A stretch of 64,000 nucleotides of DNA from Lutibacter sp. (lineage in GTDB: Bacteria; Bacteroidota; Bacteroidia; Flavobacteriales; Flavobacteriaceae), in NCBI RefSeq assembly GCF_016342705.1, contig NZ_JAEINV010000007.1:1-64000 (forward strand). The letters run 5' to 3'. This document shows positions 49,923-60,300 of the stretch, in pieces. The translations under genes were made by a program, and so were the position numbers. The notes below the pieces were generated by a model, which was not told the origin of the DNA, made no database searches, and saw only the letters and a list, made by a program, of their open reading frames with translations. Each line of letters begins with the position of its first letter. Within the stretch, counting starts at the first letter, position 1.

Positions 49923-52091
49923 ATGGAAAAAGAACAGTTTTATTATGATAATAAAATCGTGAAAATGTTCCTTTGGGCTACAATTCTTTGGGGAGTTGTA
50001 GGAATGTTAGTAGGGCTTTTAGTAGCGCTACTTTTTGTGTTCCCAGGACTTTTAGAATTTGCAGGAGCAGACGATGCTATTTCGTGGTTAAGTTTTGGTC
50101 GTTTACGTCCATTACATACCAACGCAGTTATTTTTGCTTTTGTGGGTAACGGAATCTTTTTAGGAATTTATTACTCTACACAAAGATTATTAAAAGCTAG
50201 AATGTTTAATGATGTTTTAAGTAGAATTCATTTTTGGGGTTGGCAAGCTATTATTGTTGCTGCAGCTATAACATTGCCTTTAGGTTTAACATCTTCAAAA
50301 GAATATGCAGAATTAGAATGGCCAATTGATATAGCAGTTGTTTTAATTTGGGTAGTTTTTGGAATTAATTTAATTGGTACAATTTTAAAACGAAGACAAC
50401 GTCATATTTATGTGGCAATATGGTTTTATATAGCTACTTTAATAACTATTGCTGTTCTTTATATATTTAATAATTTAGAAATGCCCGTAAGTGCATTTAA
50501 AAGCTATTCAGTTTATTCTGGTGTGCAAGATGCGCTAGTTCAGTGGTGGTACGGACATAATGCGGTGGCATTTTTCTTAACCACACCAGTATTAGGTTTA
50601 ATGTATTATTTTGTTCCTAAAGTAGCAAATAGACCAGTTTATTCATATAGACTTTCAATTATCCACTTTTGGACATTAATTTTCTTATACATTTGGGCAG
50701 GCCCTCACCATTTATTATACACAGCTTTACCAGAATGGGCACAAAACTTAGGAACTGTTTTTTCAATTATGTTAATATTTCCATCTTGGGGTGGTATGAT
50801 CAACGGTTTATTAACCCTGCGTGGAGCTTGGGATAAAGTTCGTGAAAACCCAGTATTAAAATTCTTTGTTGTTGCAATTACTGGTTATGGTATGGCAACT
50901 TTTGAAGGACCGATGTTATCATTTAAAAATTTAAATGCAATTGGACATTATACAGATTGGATTGTAGGGCACGTTCATATTGGAGCTTTAGCTTGGAACG
51001 GATTTATGATTTCAGGTATTGTTTACTGGTTAGCAGAAAAATTATGGAAAACGCCGTTATACTCACGTAAACTTGCAAACACACATTTTTGGTTAGGTAC
51101 TTTAGGAATTTTATTTTATGCCATTCCGTTATATGTTGCTGGTTTTACACAAGCATTTATGTGGAAACAGTTTAATCCAGATGGAACTTTAGTTTATGGT
51201 AACTTCCTTGAAACAGTTACACAAGTTATACCAATGTATGCAATGCGTGCCATTGGAGGAACTTTATATTTAACGGGATTTATATTATTAGCAATAAACG
51301 TTATTAAAACGGCAAAAGCAGGATCAACTGTTGAAGATGAATTAGCAGAAGCAGCTCCATTGAAAAAAATTAGTGGTAAAAGAATTGCTGGTGAAGGTTT
51401 TCATACTTGGTTGGAAAGAAAAACAGTTTTATTTACAATTTTAACAACAGTTGCAATTTTAATTGGTGGTTTAGTTGAAATAGTTCCATTAATTTTGGTT
51501 AAATCAAATGTGCCAACAATTACAAGTGTTAAACCTTATACTCCATTAGAATTGGAAGGAAGAGATATTTATATAAGAGAAGGTTGTAATAATTGTCACT
51601 CTCAAATGATTCGTCCTTTCCGTTCGGAAGTTGAGCGATATGGAGAATATTCTAAAGCTGGTGAATATGTATACGATTTTCCATTCTTATGGGGTTCTCG
51701 TAGAACCGGACCAGATGTTCATAGAGTTGGTGGAAAATATAATGATAACTGGCACTTTAATCATATGATGGATCCTCGTTCAACATCGCCAGGTTCAATT
51801 ATGCCACGTTACTCTTGGTTGATTAAAAACGATATGAACGCGTCTAATTTAGAAAGTAAAATGTCTGGTTTAGTAACTTTAGGTGTACCATATACACCAG
51901 AACGAATAAGTGGAGCTAAACAAGAATTGTTAGCACAAGCTAAACAAGTAGAAGAAAATTTAAGACAAGATCCTGAATTTGTTAAAAATTATGGTTCAAG
52001 TAATATTCAAAATAAAGAAATTGTAGCTTTAATTGCATATTTACAACGTTTAGGAACAGATATTAAAGCAAATAAAACAGCATTAAAATAA
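49923..52091 (+). CDS. ccoNO: Fused cbb3 oxidase subunits I and II (CcoNO)
   Basis: 722 residues. The first ~460 form CcoN: about 12 spans with heme-ligand histidines in LRPLHTNAVIF, WWYGHNAVAFFLTTP, AGPHHLLYTALP and WIVGHVHIGALAWNG. After a linker and one more span, the last ~220 residues are CcoO with a c-type heme at Cys555 (CNNCHSQMIRPF), WGSRRTGPDV and MPRYSWL (Met ligand). The catalytic subunit and the monoheme cytochrome are therefore one chain, as is common in Bacteroidota. It reduces oxygen to water with high affinity and pumps protons. Confidence 0.97.
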   Translation: MEKEQFYYDNKIVKMFLWATILWGVVGMLVGLLVALLFVFPGLLEFAGADDAISWLSFGRLRPLHTNAVIFAFVGNGIFLGIYYSTQRLLKARMFNDVLSRIHFWGWQAIIVAAAITLPLGLTSSKEYAELEWPIDIAVVLIWVVFGINLIGTILKRRQRHIYVAIWFYIATLITIAVLYIFNNLEMPVSAFKSYSVYSGVQDALVQWWYGHNAVAFFLTTPVLGLMYYFVPKVANRPVYSYRLSIIHFWTLIFLYIWAGPHHLLYTALPEWAQNLGTVFSIMLIFPSWGGMINGLLTLRGAWDKVRENPVLKFFVVAITGYGMATFEGPMLSFKNLNAIGHYTDWIVGHVHIGALAWNGFMISGIVYWLAEKLWKTPLYSRKLANTHFWLGTLGILFYAIPLYVAGFTQAFMWKQFNPDGTLVYGNFLETVTQVIPMYAMRAIGGTLYLTGFILLAINVIKTAKAGSTVEDELAEAAPLKKISGKRIAGEGFHTWLERKTVLFTILTTVAILIGGLVEIVPLILVKSNVPTITSVKPYTPLELEGRDIYIREGCNNCHSQMIRPFRSEVERYGEYSKAGEYVYDFPFLWGSRRTGPDVHRVGGKYNDNWHFNHMMDPRSTSPGSIMPRYSWLIKNDMNASNLESKMSGLVTLGVPYTPERISGAKQELLAQAKQVEENLRQDPEFVKNYGSSNIQNKEIVALIAYLQRLGTDIKANKTALK

Positions 52092-52097
52092 TATTGT

Positions 52098-52292
52098 ATG
52101 TTAAAATTCATAAAACATAATTTAGAAGGAATTGATGGGGTGGAGATTTACCCAATAATTTCATTGTTACTATTTTTTACAGTATTTGTTACTATGATAT
52201 TTTTTGTTTACAAATTACCAAAAAAAAATATTGATGAAATAAGTCAATTACCTTTAGATAACGATAATAATAAAGAACTTACTCATGAATAA
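52098..52292 (+). CDS. ccoQ: Small cbb3 subunit CcoQ
   Basis: 64 residues with a single span (IISLLLFFTVFVTMIFFVYKL) and a charged tail with KKNIDEISQLPLD. CcoQ stabilises the interaction between CcoP and the core. It starts 6 bp after ccoNO and overlaps ccoP by 8 bp. Confidence 0.85.
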   Translation: MLKFIKHNLEGIDGVEIYPIISLLLFFTVFVTMIFFVYKLPKKNIDEISQLPLDNDNNKELTHE

Positions 52293-52932
52293 AAATTCAG
52301 AAAACATATCTGCTTGGAAAAGGTTTATGAAATCTATGACCAAAGCACACGACTTAGGAACAGAGGAAGACATCATGTTAGACCATGATTATGATGGAAT
52401 AAAAGAACTAGACAATGTATTACCACCTTGGTGGTTATATGGTTTTTACATAACAATTGCAATTAGTATCTTTTATTATATTCAAGTATTTTATAATTCA
52501 GAAGAATATAGCCAAGCAGAAGAATTTGCAACTGAAGTTGCTGAAGGGAAAGCTGAAGTTGAAGCTTATAAAGCTGCAAATCCTCAATTATTTGATGATG
52601 CTAATATTGTAGCTCTGACCGATCCTGAAAGTCTAGCAAAAGGAAAAGAATTATTTACATCTAAAACTTGTTTTGCATGTCATTTAGCCGATTTAGGAGG
52701 AAGTATTGGGCCAAATTTAACCGATAATAAATGGGTTTTAGGAGGAGATGTTAAAAATATTTTTAATACAATTTCTAAAGGTGGTAGACCAGGAAAAGGA
52801 ATGGTTGCTTGGGAAAGTACCATTAGTAGAGATGAAAGAATACAGTTAGCAAGTTATATTATTTCTATGCAAGGCACTCAGCCAGCAACACCAAAAGCAC
52901 CTGAAGGAGATATTACTTGGCCTGAAGAATAA
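52285..52932 (+). CDS. ccoP: cbb3 oxidase subunit III, monoheme CcoP
   Basis: 215 residues. The N-terminal region has HDYDGIKELDNVLPPWWLYGF, a CcoP signature, followed by a span. One c-type heme site is seen, CFACHLADLGG with the Met ligand in GKGMVAWE. Canonical CcoP has two hemes, so this copy is a monoheme version. It transfers electrons from a periplasmic donor to CcoNO. The ending PEGDITWPEE is typical of the flavobacterial subunit. Confidence 0.93.
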   Translation: MNKNSENISAWKRFMKSMTKAHDLGTEEDIMLDHDYDGIKELDNVLPPWWLYGFYITIAISIFYYIQVFYNSEEYSQAEEFATEVAEGKAEVEAYKAANPQLFDDANIVALTDPESLAKGKELFTSKTCFACHLADLGGSIGPNLTDNKWVLGGDVKNIFNTISKGGRPGKGMVAWESTISRDERIQLASYIISMQGTQPATPKAPEGDITWPEE

Positions 52933-53089
52933 TGTTAAAAACAAATAAATATTAAATAGTTTTTATTAGTTACTATCATTTAGGCTTTGTTTTTATTTTT
53001 TGTCACTTTTGTTTCTATTAAGTTAAGTAATTAGCTATAAATTTGGAAGGTGAAATAAAAATAAAAATAAAGCCTTTTTTTATTAGAAT
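52933..53089. other. Spacer between ccoP and ccoG
   Basis: 157 bases, without any clear terminator or FNR-like box. There is a TAAAATATT-rich stretch and a T-rich block with no good TAnnTTTG element. The ccoG operon may continue from upstream. Confidence 0.35.
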
Positions 53090-54505
53090 ATGGGAGAACA
53101 AGTAAAAGAAAGATTTAGAGATTCTATTGGGACAATAGATGAAAGTGGAAAAAGAAATTTTATTTTTCCAAAAAAGCCAAAAGGTAAATTATATAATTAC
53201 AGAACTTATGTAAGCTGGTTTTTACTAGCTTTTTTGTTGGCGGCTCCTTTTATTAAAATTAAAGGAAATCAGTTTTTATTATTTAATGTAATAGAACGTA
53301 AATTTCATATTTTCGGGTTTCCATTTTGGCCACAAGATTTTCATTTATTAGTAATTTCCTTATTAGTAAGTGTAGTTTTTGTTATTTTATTCACCGTTGT
53401 TTTTGGTAGAATATTTTGTGGATGGATGTGTCCTCAAACTATTTTTATGGAAATGGTTTTTAGAAAAGTAGAATATTTAATTGAAGGGGACAGAAGCAAA
53501 CAAATAAAACTAGAGAAGCAAGCTTGGGATGCGGAAAAAATTAGAAAAAGAGTAACAAAGTGGATTGCTTTCTTTTTAATTTCATTCATTATTTCAAATG
53601 TGTTTTTAGCGTATATTATTGGCTCAGATGAAGTTTTAGCCTACATTACTGAAGGTCCTTTTGCTCATATTGGATTATTGCTGAAACTATTAGCCTTTAC
53701 TGCTGTTTTTTATTTCGTATTTGCTTGGTTTAGAGAACAGGTTTGTATTATTGTATGTCCATATGGAAGATTGCAAGGTGTTTTATTAGATAATAAATCT
53801 ATTAACGTTGCATATGATTTTGTTAGAGGAGAAGGAGATAACGGTAGAAAAAAATTAAGAAAAGATGAAAATAGAGATGAATTAGGCCATGGTGATTGTA
53901 TAGACTGTAAACAATGCGTTCAAGTGTGCCCAACAGGAATTGATATTAGAAATGGAACACAATTAGAATGTATTAATTGTACAGCTTGTATTGATGCTTG
54001 TGATGAAATAATGGATAAATCTGGTTTTGAAAGAGGATTAATTCGTTATGCATCTGAAAATGACATTGAGAAAAAAGAGAAATTTAAGTTTAATGCTCGT
54101 TTAATAGCTTATTCAGTTATACTTACAATATTAGTTGGCGTTTTAATTACCATGTTGTTTTTAAGAAATGATGTTGAAGCAACAATTTTAAGATTACCAG
54201 GACAAACATTTCAATCAACAGAAACTACCGTTAAAAATGTGTATACAGTAAAGCTAATTAATAAAACTACTGAAGACATTGATGATGTTGAAATTAAGTT
54301 AATTTCTCATGAAGGAGAAATTATAATGGTTGGTGGACCATTAAATGTTAAAAAACAAGGATTAAAAGAAGGTACTCTATTTATTGAAATAAATAAAAAA
54401 GACTTAAATTCGTCAAAAGAAAAACTAAAAATTGGAATTTATTCCAAGAATAAATTAATTGAAACTACTTCAACTAATTTTACAGGACCTTTAAAAATAA
54501 ACTAA
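53090..54505 (+). CDS. ccoG: cbb3 oxidase accessory ferredoxin protein CcoG
   Basis: 471 residues. Several N-terminal spans and an FrdB-like region with FCGWMCPQTIFMEMVFRKVEYL, then EQVCIIVCPYGRLQG, are followed by two 4Fe-4S motifs CIDCKQCVQVCPTGID and CINCTACIDACD, and a C-terminal immunoglobulin-like periplasmic domain. CcoG (RdxA) is thought to reduce copper for CuB-site assembly in CcoN. It heads the ccoGH-TauE group and follows the oxidase genes. Confidence 0.94.
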   Translation: MGEQVKERFRDSIGTIDESGKRNFIFPKKPKGKLYNYRTYVSWFLLAFLLAAPFIKIKGNQFLLFNVIERKFHIFGFPFWPQDFHLLVISLLVSVVFVILFTVVFGRIFCGWMCPQTIFMEMVFRKVEYLIEGDRSKQIKLEKQAWDAEKIRKRVTKWIAFFLISFIISNVFLAYIIGSDEVLAYITEGPFAHIGLLLKLLAFTAVFYFVFAWFREQVCIIVCPYGRLQGVLLDNKSINVAYDFVRGEGDNGRKKLRKDENRDELGHGDCIDCKQCVQVCPTGIDIRNGTQLECINCTACIDACDEIMDKSGFERGLIRYASENDIEKKEKFKFNARLIAYSVILTILVGVLITMLFLRNDVEATILRLPGQTFQSTETTVKNVYTVKLINKTTEDIDDVEIKLISHEGEIIMVGGPLNVKKQGLKEGTLFIEINKKDLNSSKEKLKIGIYSKNKLIETTSTNFTGPLKIN

Positions 54506-54958
54506 ATGAAGTTAAAAATAAGTTGGCCAACAGGTATTGTAATTGCGCTAGTTGCATTTATGATTTTTATATTATCATTTGTATATAAAGTAACTTTTTT
54601 ACCAGAATACGATCACCACCTGGTATCTGAAGAATATTATAAAGATGAACTTAATTACCAACAGGAAATAAATAAAGAGAACAAAGGTGTTGCTTTAAAA
54701 GAAAATATTAAAATAGCAAAAGATTCTTTAGGATTAAACATTGAATTCCCTAATGAATTTAAGTCTTCTAAAATTACGGGTTTAATTACTTTTGTAAGAT
54801 TATCAAACAATAAAATTGATTTTAATATTCCAATACAATTAACTTCAAATAAAATTTTAATTCAAAAGGCTAAATTAGTTGAAGGTAGATGGGACGTGAA
54901 AATTGAATGGAATGTAAATAATGTTGATTATTTGTACAAAGAAAAAATAATTTTTTAA
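54506..54958 (+). CDS. ccoH: FixH/CcoH family assembly protein
   Basis: 150 residues. A single N-terminal span (GIVIALVAFMIFILSFVYKV) is followed by EYDHHLVSEEYYKDELNYQQEI, the conserved FixH signature (Tyr/Tyr-Lys-Asp). The C-terminal half is a small beta domain. It is needed for stable cbb3 oxidase assembly. It starts directly after the stop of ccoG and ends 1 bp before the next gene. Confidence 0.9.
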   Translation: MKLKISWPTGIVIALVAFMIFILSFVYKVTFLPEYDHHLVSEEYYKDELNYQQEINKENKGVALKENIKIAKDSLGLNIEFPNEFKSSKITGLITFVRLSNNKIDFNIPIQLTSNKILIQKAKLVEGRWDVKIEWNVNNVDYLYKEKIIF

Positions 54959-54959
54959 A

Positions 54960-55679
54960 ATGCTTTGGACTGCACTAATTTTAGGATTGGCCGGTAGTTT
55001 TCATTGCATTGGTATGTGCGGTCCTATCGCATTTGTATTACCGGTAGATAAATCGTCTAAATTTAAACTAAGTTTTCAAACTTTTTTATATCATATTGGT
55101 CGTTTACTTAGTTATTCAATTATAGGAATTCTCTTTGGTTTAATTGGAAAAGGACTCTATTTAGCCGGATTTCAACAACGTTTATCAATTTTGGTTGGTG
55201 TTTTAATGATAGCCTTAATACTAACTCCAGTTTCATTATTCAATAAATACAATTTTACAAAGCCGCTTTACAAAATTATTGGTAAAATAAAGCAACAGCT
55301 AGGTCTTTATCTTACTAAAAAATCAAATAAATCAATTTTTTTAATTGGATTTTTTAATGGGTTTTTACCTTGCGGGTTAGTTTACATGGCATTAATAGGT
55401 TCAATTTCAACAGGTAATGTTTTAAATGGAGGTTTGTACATGTTTTTATTTGGCTTGGGAACAATTCCTTTAATGACTGCGGCCATTTTATTAGGAAATT
55501 TTATTAATTTAACGGTTCGCAAAAAAATACAAAAAGCTATTCCTGTTTTTGTTGTTATTATAGGAATATTATTTATTTTGCGTGGGCTTGGTTTAGGGAT
55601 TCCGTATATTTCTCCTTCAGATGCGAAATTGCAAATTTCAAATAACCCAGCCGAATGTATAACTGTTGAAAATGAATAA
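54960..55679 (+). CDS. Sulfite exporter TauE/SafE-family membrane protein (CcoS2-like)
   Basis: 239 residues and six spans. It opens with LILGLAGSFHCIGMCGPIAFVLP (HCxxMCGP), and the middle has NGFLPCGLVYMAL. The family (UreH_2) is typical of the cbb3 gene neighbourhood in Bacteroidota, and the paired Cys/His/Met motifs suggest copper or nickel transport. It is the last of the cco genes; PPK2 starts 5 bp after it. Confidence 0.82.
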   Translation: MLWTALILGLAGSFHCIGMCGPIAFVLPVDKSSKFKLSFQTFLYHIGRLLSYSIIGILFGLIGKGLYLAGFQQRLSILVGVLMIALILTPVSLFNKYNFTKPLYKIIGKIKQQLGLYLTKKSNKSIFLIGFFNGFLPCGLVYMALIGSISTGNVLNGGLYMFLFGLGTIPLMTAAILLGNFINLTVRKKIQKAIPVFVVIIGILFILRGLGLGIPYISPSDAKLQISNNPAECITVENE

Positions 55680-55684
55680 TATTT

Positions 55685-56542
55685 ATGGAGGAAAATGCAA
55701 AGTTGACTATTGAAGATTTTCAAAATGTATCAACAAATAAAGAACTTCTTGAAATAATTAATGATAAAAATATTTCTTTAGAAAAGGTAAATGATAAAAT
55801 TTTTTACGAAGAGGATCTAAAAAAGCTACAAATAGAATTGGTGAAATTTCAAAAATGGGTTGTAAAACATAAAAAACGTGTTGCAATTATTTTTGAAGGA
55901 AGGGATGCCGCTGGAAAAGGAGGTAATATTAGAAGATTTACTGAGCATTTAAATCCGCGGGCAATGCGCGTTGTTGCATTAACAAAGCCAACAGAAGTAG
56001 AACGTGGTCAATGGTATTTTAGACGCTACATTAAAGAATTACCAAACTCAGGAGAAATAGTTTTTTTTGATAGAAGTTGGTACAATAGAGCCGTTGTTGA
56101 ACCTGTTATGGGTTTTTGTGATGAAGCACAATATGATAATTTTATGGTACAAGTTCCAGAATTTGAACATATGTTGTACGAAGATGGTGTGGTTATCATT
56201 AAATTTTGGTTTTCTATTTCTAAAGGAGAACAATTAGCAAGGTTTAATGAACGAATTTCAACACCTCTAAAACGATGGAAATACAGTCCGGTAGACAGAA
56301 AAGGTCAGGAACTTTGGGATAGATATACATATTTTAAAGAACTTATGTATAATAAAACACATACAAGTTATAGTCCATGGATAATTGTTAGAGCAAATAA
56401 CAAAAAAACTGCCAGATTAGAAAGTATTCGTCACGTGTTATCCTTATTTAATTATGAAGGAAAAAGTGATGCTTTAACAACATTATTACCAGACCCTAAT
56501 ATTATTTCAAGATATTATCGTTCTTCAAAACAAATAGATTAA
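55685..56542 (+). CDS. ppk2: Polyphosphate kinase 2, copy A
   Basis: 285 residues. Walker A is FEGRDAAGKGGNIRR, and FDRSWYNRAVVEPVMGFC holds the Walker B-like Asp and the lid residues. The rest has FWFSISKGEQLARFNER, a PPK2 hallmark, and SPVDRKGQELWDRYT. It uses polyphosphate to phosphorylate nucleoside diphosphates or monophosphates (or the reverse). It lies 5 bp after the TauE-like gene and 1 bp before copy B. Confidence 0.94.
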   Translation: MEENAKLTIEDFQNVSTNKELLEIINDKNISLEKVNDKIFYEEDLKKLQIELVKFQKWVVKHKKRVAIIFEGRDAAGKGGNIRRFTEHLNPRAMRVVALTKPTEVERGQWYFRRYIKELPNSGEIVFFDRSWYNRAVVEPVMGFCDEAQYDNFMVQVPEFEHMLYEDGVVIIKFWFSISKGEQLARFNERISTPLKRWKYSPVDRKGQELWDRYTYFKELMYNKTHTSYSPWIIVRANNKKTARLESIRHVLSLFNYEGKSDALTTLLPDPNIISRYYRSSKQID

Positions 56543-56543
56543 T

Positions 56544-57332
56544 ATGGAAGAATTTAAATTAACAGAGGAAGATGTTCAAATTCTTAATACAAATAAAGGA
56601 TTAAAAGCATTATTATCTAAAGAACCATATAACTTAGAAAGGGCTGTTAGGTATGTGAAATATGAGAAAAAATTAAAAAAATTACAGGTTGAATTAATTC
56701 GATTGCAAACTTGGGCAATTGATGAAGATGAACGTGTAATAATTATTTTTGAGGGAAGAGATGCCGCTGGAAAGGGTGGCGCAATTAGACGTGCAACTGA
56801 GCGCATGAATCCACGTCATTTAAGAATTATTGCACTACCTAAACCAACAGAAGATGAGCAAACGCAGTGGTATTTTCAACGATATGTAAATCAATTTCCA
56901 AAAGCGGGTGAAATAGTTTTTTTTGATAGAAGTTGGTATAATAGAGCCGTTGTTGAACCAGTAAATGGTTTTTGTACCCATGAAGAATATTTAATATTCA
57001 TGAAGCAAGTAAACGATTTTGAAAGAATGATTACAGAATCAGGTATCCGTTTAGTTAAAATATATATGTCTATTTCTAAAAGAGAGCAAGCGAAGCGTTT
57101 TGAGGATATTAAAAATGATCCTTTAAAACATTGGAAAATGACACCGGTAGACGAAAAAGCTCAAAAACTTTGGGACACGTACACTCAATATAAAGCAAAA
57201 ATGTTTGAAAATACGCAGTTAGGTGGTTTACCTTGGAAAGTCATTCGAGCAAATAAAAAGACATTTGCCAGAGTTGCTGCCATAAATCATATTTTGAAAA
57301 GCATTCCATACGATAAAAAATTGGAAATTTAA
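56544..57332 (+). CDS. Polyphosphate kinase 2, copy B
   Basis: 262 residues. It shares FEGRDAAGKGGAIRRATERM and FDRSWYNRAVVEPV with copy A and has IYMSISKREQAKRFEDI. The two proteins differ clearly along their length (for instance QWYFRRYIKELP versus QWYFQRYVNQFP), so this is an old duplication and they may prefer different nucleotides. It ends 7 bases before a bidirectional terminator. Confidence 0.94.
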   Translation: MEEFKLTEEDVQILNTNKGLKALLSKEPYNLERAVRYVKYEKKLKKLQVELIRLQTWAIDEDERVIIIFEGRDAAGKGGAIRRATERMNPRHLRIIALPKPTEDEQTQWYFQRYVNQFPKAGEIVFFDRSWYNRAVVEPVNGFCTHEEYLIFMKQVNDFERMITESGIRLVKIYMSISKREQAKRFEDIKNDPLKHWKMTPVDEKAQKLWDTYTQYKAKMFENTQLGGLPWKVIRANKKTFARVAAINHILKSIPYDKKLEI

Positions 57333-57338
57333 TGTATA

Positions 57339-57372
57339 AAAAAGCCTTCATTTTAAAATGAAGGCTTTTTTA
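57339..57372. terminator. Bidirectional terminator between ppk2 and secA
   Basis: AAAGCCTTCATTTT pairs with AAAATGAAGGCTTT (57341-57367), with A's before and T's after. The stem serves both converging transcripts. Confidence 0.85.
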
Positions 57373-57389
57373 TTATTTGATAAAATTAG

Positions 57390-60300
57390 TTATTCTTCAA
57401 CAACAACCCAATCTCCTTTCTGAATTAAAGGAATTGCTTGTTTATATTTAACGGATTTATTTTCACCAGTCATTACATTTTTAATAGTAACTTGTTCATT
57501 TCTACCAATTTTGCGCTCTGTACGCACAATAGTTTCAACAGCTTGTGGTTGTTGGGTTTGATTGGTTTGTGTAGCCTCCGTTGGACTTTGGTACTCTTCC
57601 TTACTTAATTTAACTTTTTCACGTTTATGTTCTCTTGCCTGATAAACTTGATTGGAATCTTGAGAAGGTAAACTACCTTTAAATAAGAATGATAATACTT
57701 CTTTATTTACTGTATCTAACATTGAATTAAACAATTCAAATGATTCAAATTTGTAAATTAATAATGGATCTTTTTGCTCGTAAGTTGCATTTTGAACAGA
57801 CTGCTTTAATTCATCCATTTGACGCAAATGATCTTTCCAAGTATCATCAATAATAGCCAATGTAATGTTTTTTTCAAAATCTGTAACTAAACCTTTTCCT
57901 TCAGTTTCATAAGCTTCTTTTAAGTTTGTAACAACTTTTAATTCTTTAGAACCATCAGTAAAAGGAACAACTATTCTTTCAAATCTGTCACCTTGTTTTT
58001 CATATACTTCTTTAATTACTGGGTATGCAGCTTGTGCATTTCTAGATAATTTTTCTTTATAATGTTTGTAAACCTTATCAAATAATTTATCGGTTAAATC
58101 CTGTGCAGGTAAGGTTTTAAATTCTTCTTCTGTAAAAGGAGCGCTTGTTGAAGAAAAACGAATTAATTCAAATTCAAAATTTTGAAAATCATTAGTTCCT
58201 TTATTCTCAAGAATTAAAGAGCTACAGGTATCATACACCATATTTACAATATCTACTTGTAATCTATCGCCATATAATGCGTGACGACGACGTTTGTAAA
58301 CTACTTCTCGTTGAGAGTTCATAACATCATCATATTCTAACAAACGTTTACGTACACCAAAATTGTTTTCTTCTACTTTGCGCTGTGCACGTTCAATTGA
58401 CTTTGTAATCATAGAATGTTGAATTACTTCACCATCTTCTAATCCCATTCTATCCATCATTTTTGCAATTCTTTCCGAACCAAATAAGCGCATTAAGTTG
58501 TCTTCCAAAGAAACATAAAATTGCGATGAACCTGGATCTCCTTGACGACCAGCTCTACCACGTAACTGACGGTCAACTCGACGAGAGTCATGGCGTTCAG
58601 TACCAATAATGGCTAAACCTCCAGCTTTTTTAACAGAATCAGATAGTTTAATGTCTGTACCACGACCAGCCATGTTGGTTGCAATTGTTACCACTCCTGC
58701 ATTACCAGCTTGTGCAACAATATCGGCTTCTTTTTTATGTAATTTTGCGTTTAATACATTGTGATTTATTTTTCTGATGGCAAGCATTCTACCTAACAAT
58801 TCAGAAATTTCAACTGATGTTGTACCTACTAAAACCGGACGGCCTTGATTTACCAAGTTTACTATTTCATCAATAACAGCATTGTATTTTTCACGTTTGG
58901 TTTTAAACACTAAATCTTCTCTATCAAAACGTTGTAAAGGAACATTTGTTGGAATTTCTACAACGTCCAATTTGTAAATATCCCAAAATTCACCAGCTTC
59001 AGTAATTGCAGTACCTGTCATACCTGAAAGTTTGCGGTACATTCTAAAGTAATTTTGAAGTGTTACTGTTGCGTATGTTTGGGTAGCGGCTTCAATTTTT
59101 ACATTTTCTTTAGCTTCAATAGCTTGATGTAAACCATCTGAATATCTACGGCCTTCCATAATACGACCAGTTTGCTCATCAACAATTTTAATTTTATCTT
59201 CCATAATAACATATTCAATATCTTTTTCAAATAAAGTATATGCTTTTAATAGTTGATTCATTGTATGAATACGCTCGCTTTTTATGCTGAAATCTCTATA
59301 AAGGGTTTCTTTTAGTGCTATTTTTTCTTCCTCGGAAGTTTCTTCTTTTTCAATCCTTCCAATTTCGGTACTTAAATCTGGTAAAATAAAGAAGTTTTCA
59401 TCACCATCATCTCCAGATAAAAATGTGATACCTTTATCTGTTAATTCAATAGAATTGTGTTTTTCATCAATCACAAAATACAATTCTTCATCAATTTTAG
59501 GCATTTCACGGTTGTTATCTTGCATGTAGAAGTTTTCCGTTTTCTGTACAAGTTGTTTAATACCTTCTTGACTTAAATATTTTATTAATGCTTTGCTTTT
59601 TGGTAAACCTCTAAAAACACGGTACAATAAAAAAGCACCGTCTTTTGTGTTTCCATCAGCTATTAATTTTTTTGCTTCAGCTAAAACTCCTGTTAAGTAA
59701 TTACGTTGTGTAGATACAATTCTGTCTACACTAGGTTTTAGTTCGTTAAACTCGTGGCGATCTGCATTTGCTGTTGCACCTGAGATGATTAATGGTGTAC
59801 GCGCATCATCAACTAAAACTGAATCCACCTCATCTACAATGGCGTAATTGTGTGGGCGTTGAACTAAATCGTTTGGCGAATGTGCCATATTATCACGCAA
59901 ATAATCGAAACCAAATTCGTTATTTGTCCCATATGTAATATCAGAATTATAGGCTTTTCTGCGTTCATCGGAATTTGGTTGGTGATGATCAACACAATCA
60001 ACACTTAAACCATGAAACTCAAACATTGGACCCATCCAAGCAGCATCACGTTTTGCTAAATAATCGTTTACTGTTACAACGTGAACTCCTCTTCCCGTTA
60101 AGGCATTTAAATATACAGGCAATGTTGAAACCAAGGTTTTTCCTTCACCAGTCATCATTTCAGCAATTTTACCTTGATGTAAAACAGCACCTCCAATTAA
60201 TTGTACATCATAATGTACCATGTCCCAAGTAACTTCTTTTCCTTGCGCATCCCAAGTGTTTGCCCAAATAGCTTTATCATTATCTAAACTAACATTGTCT

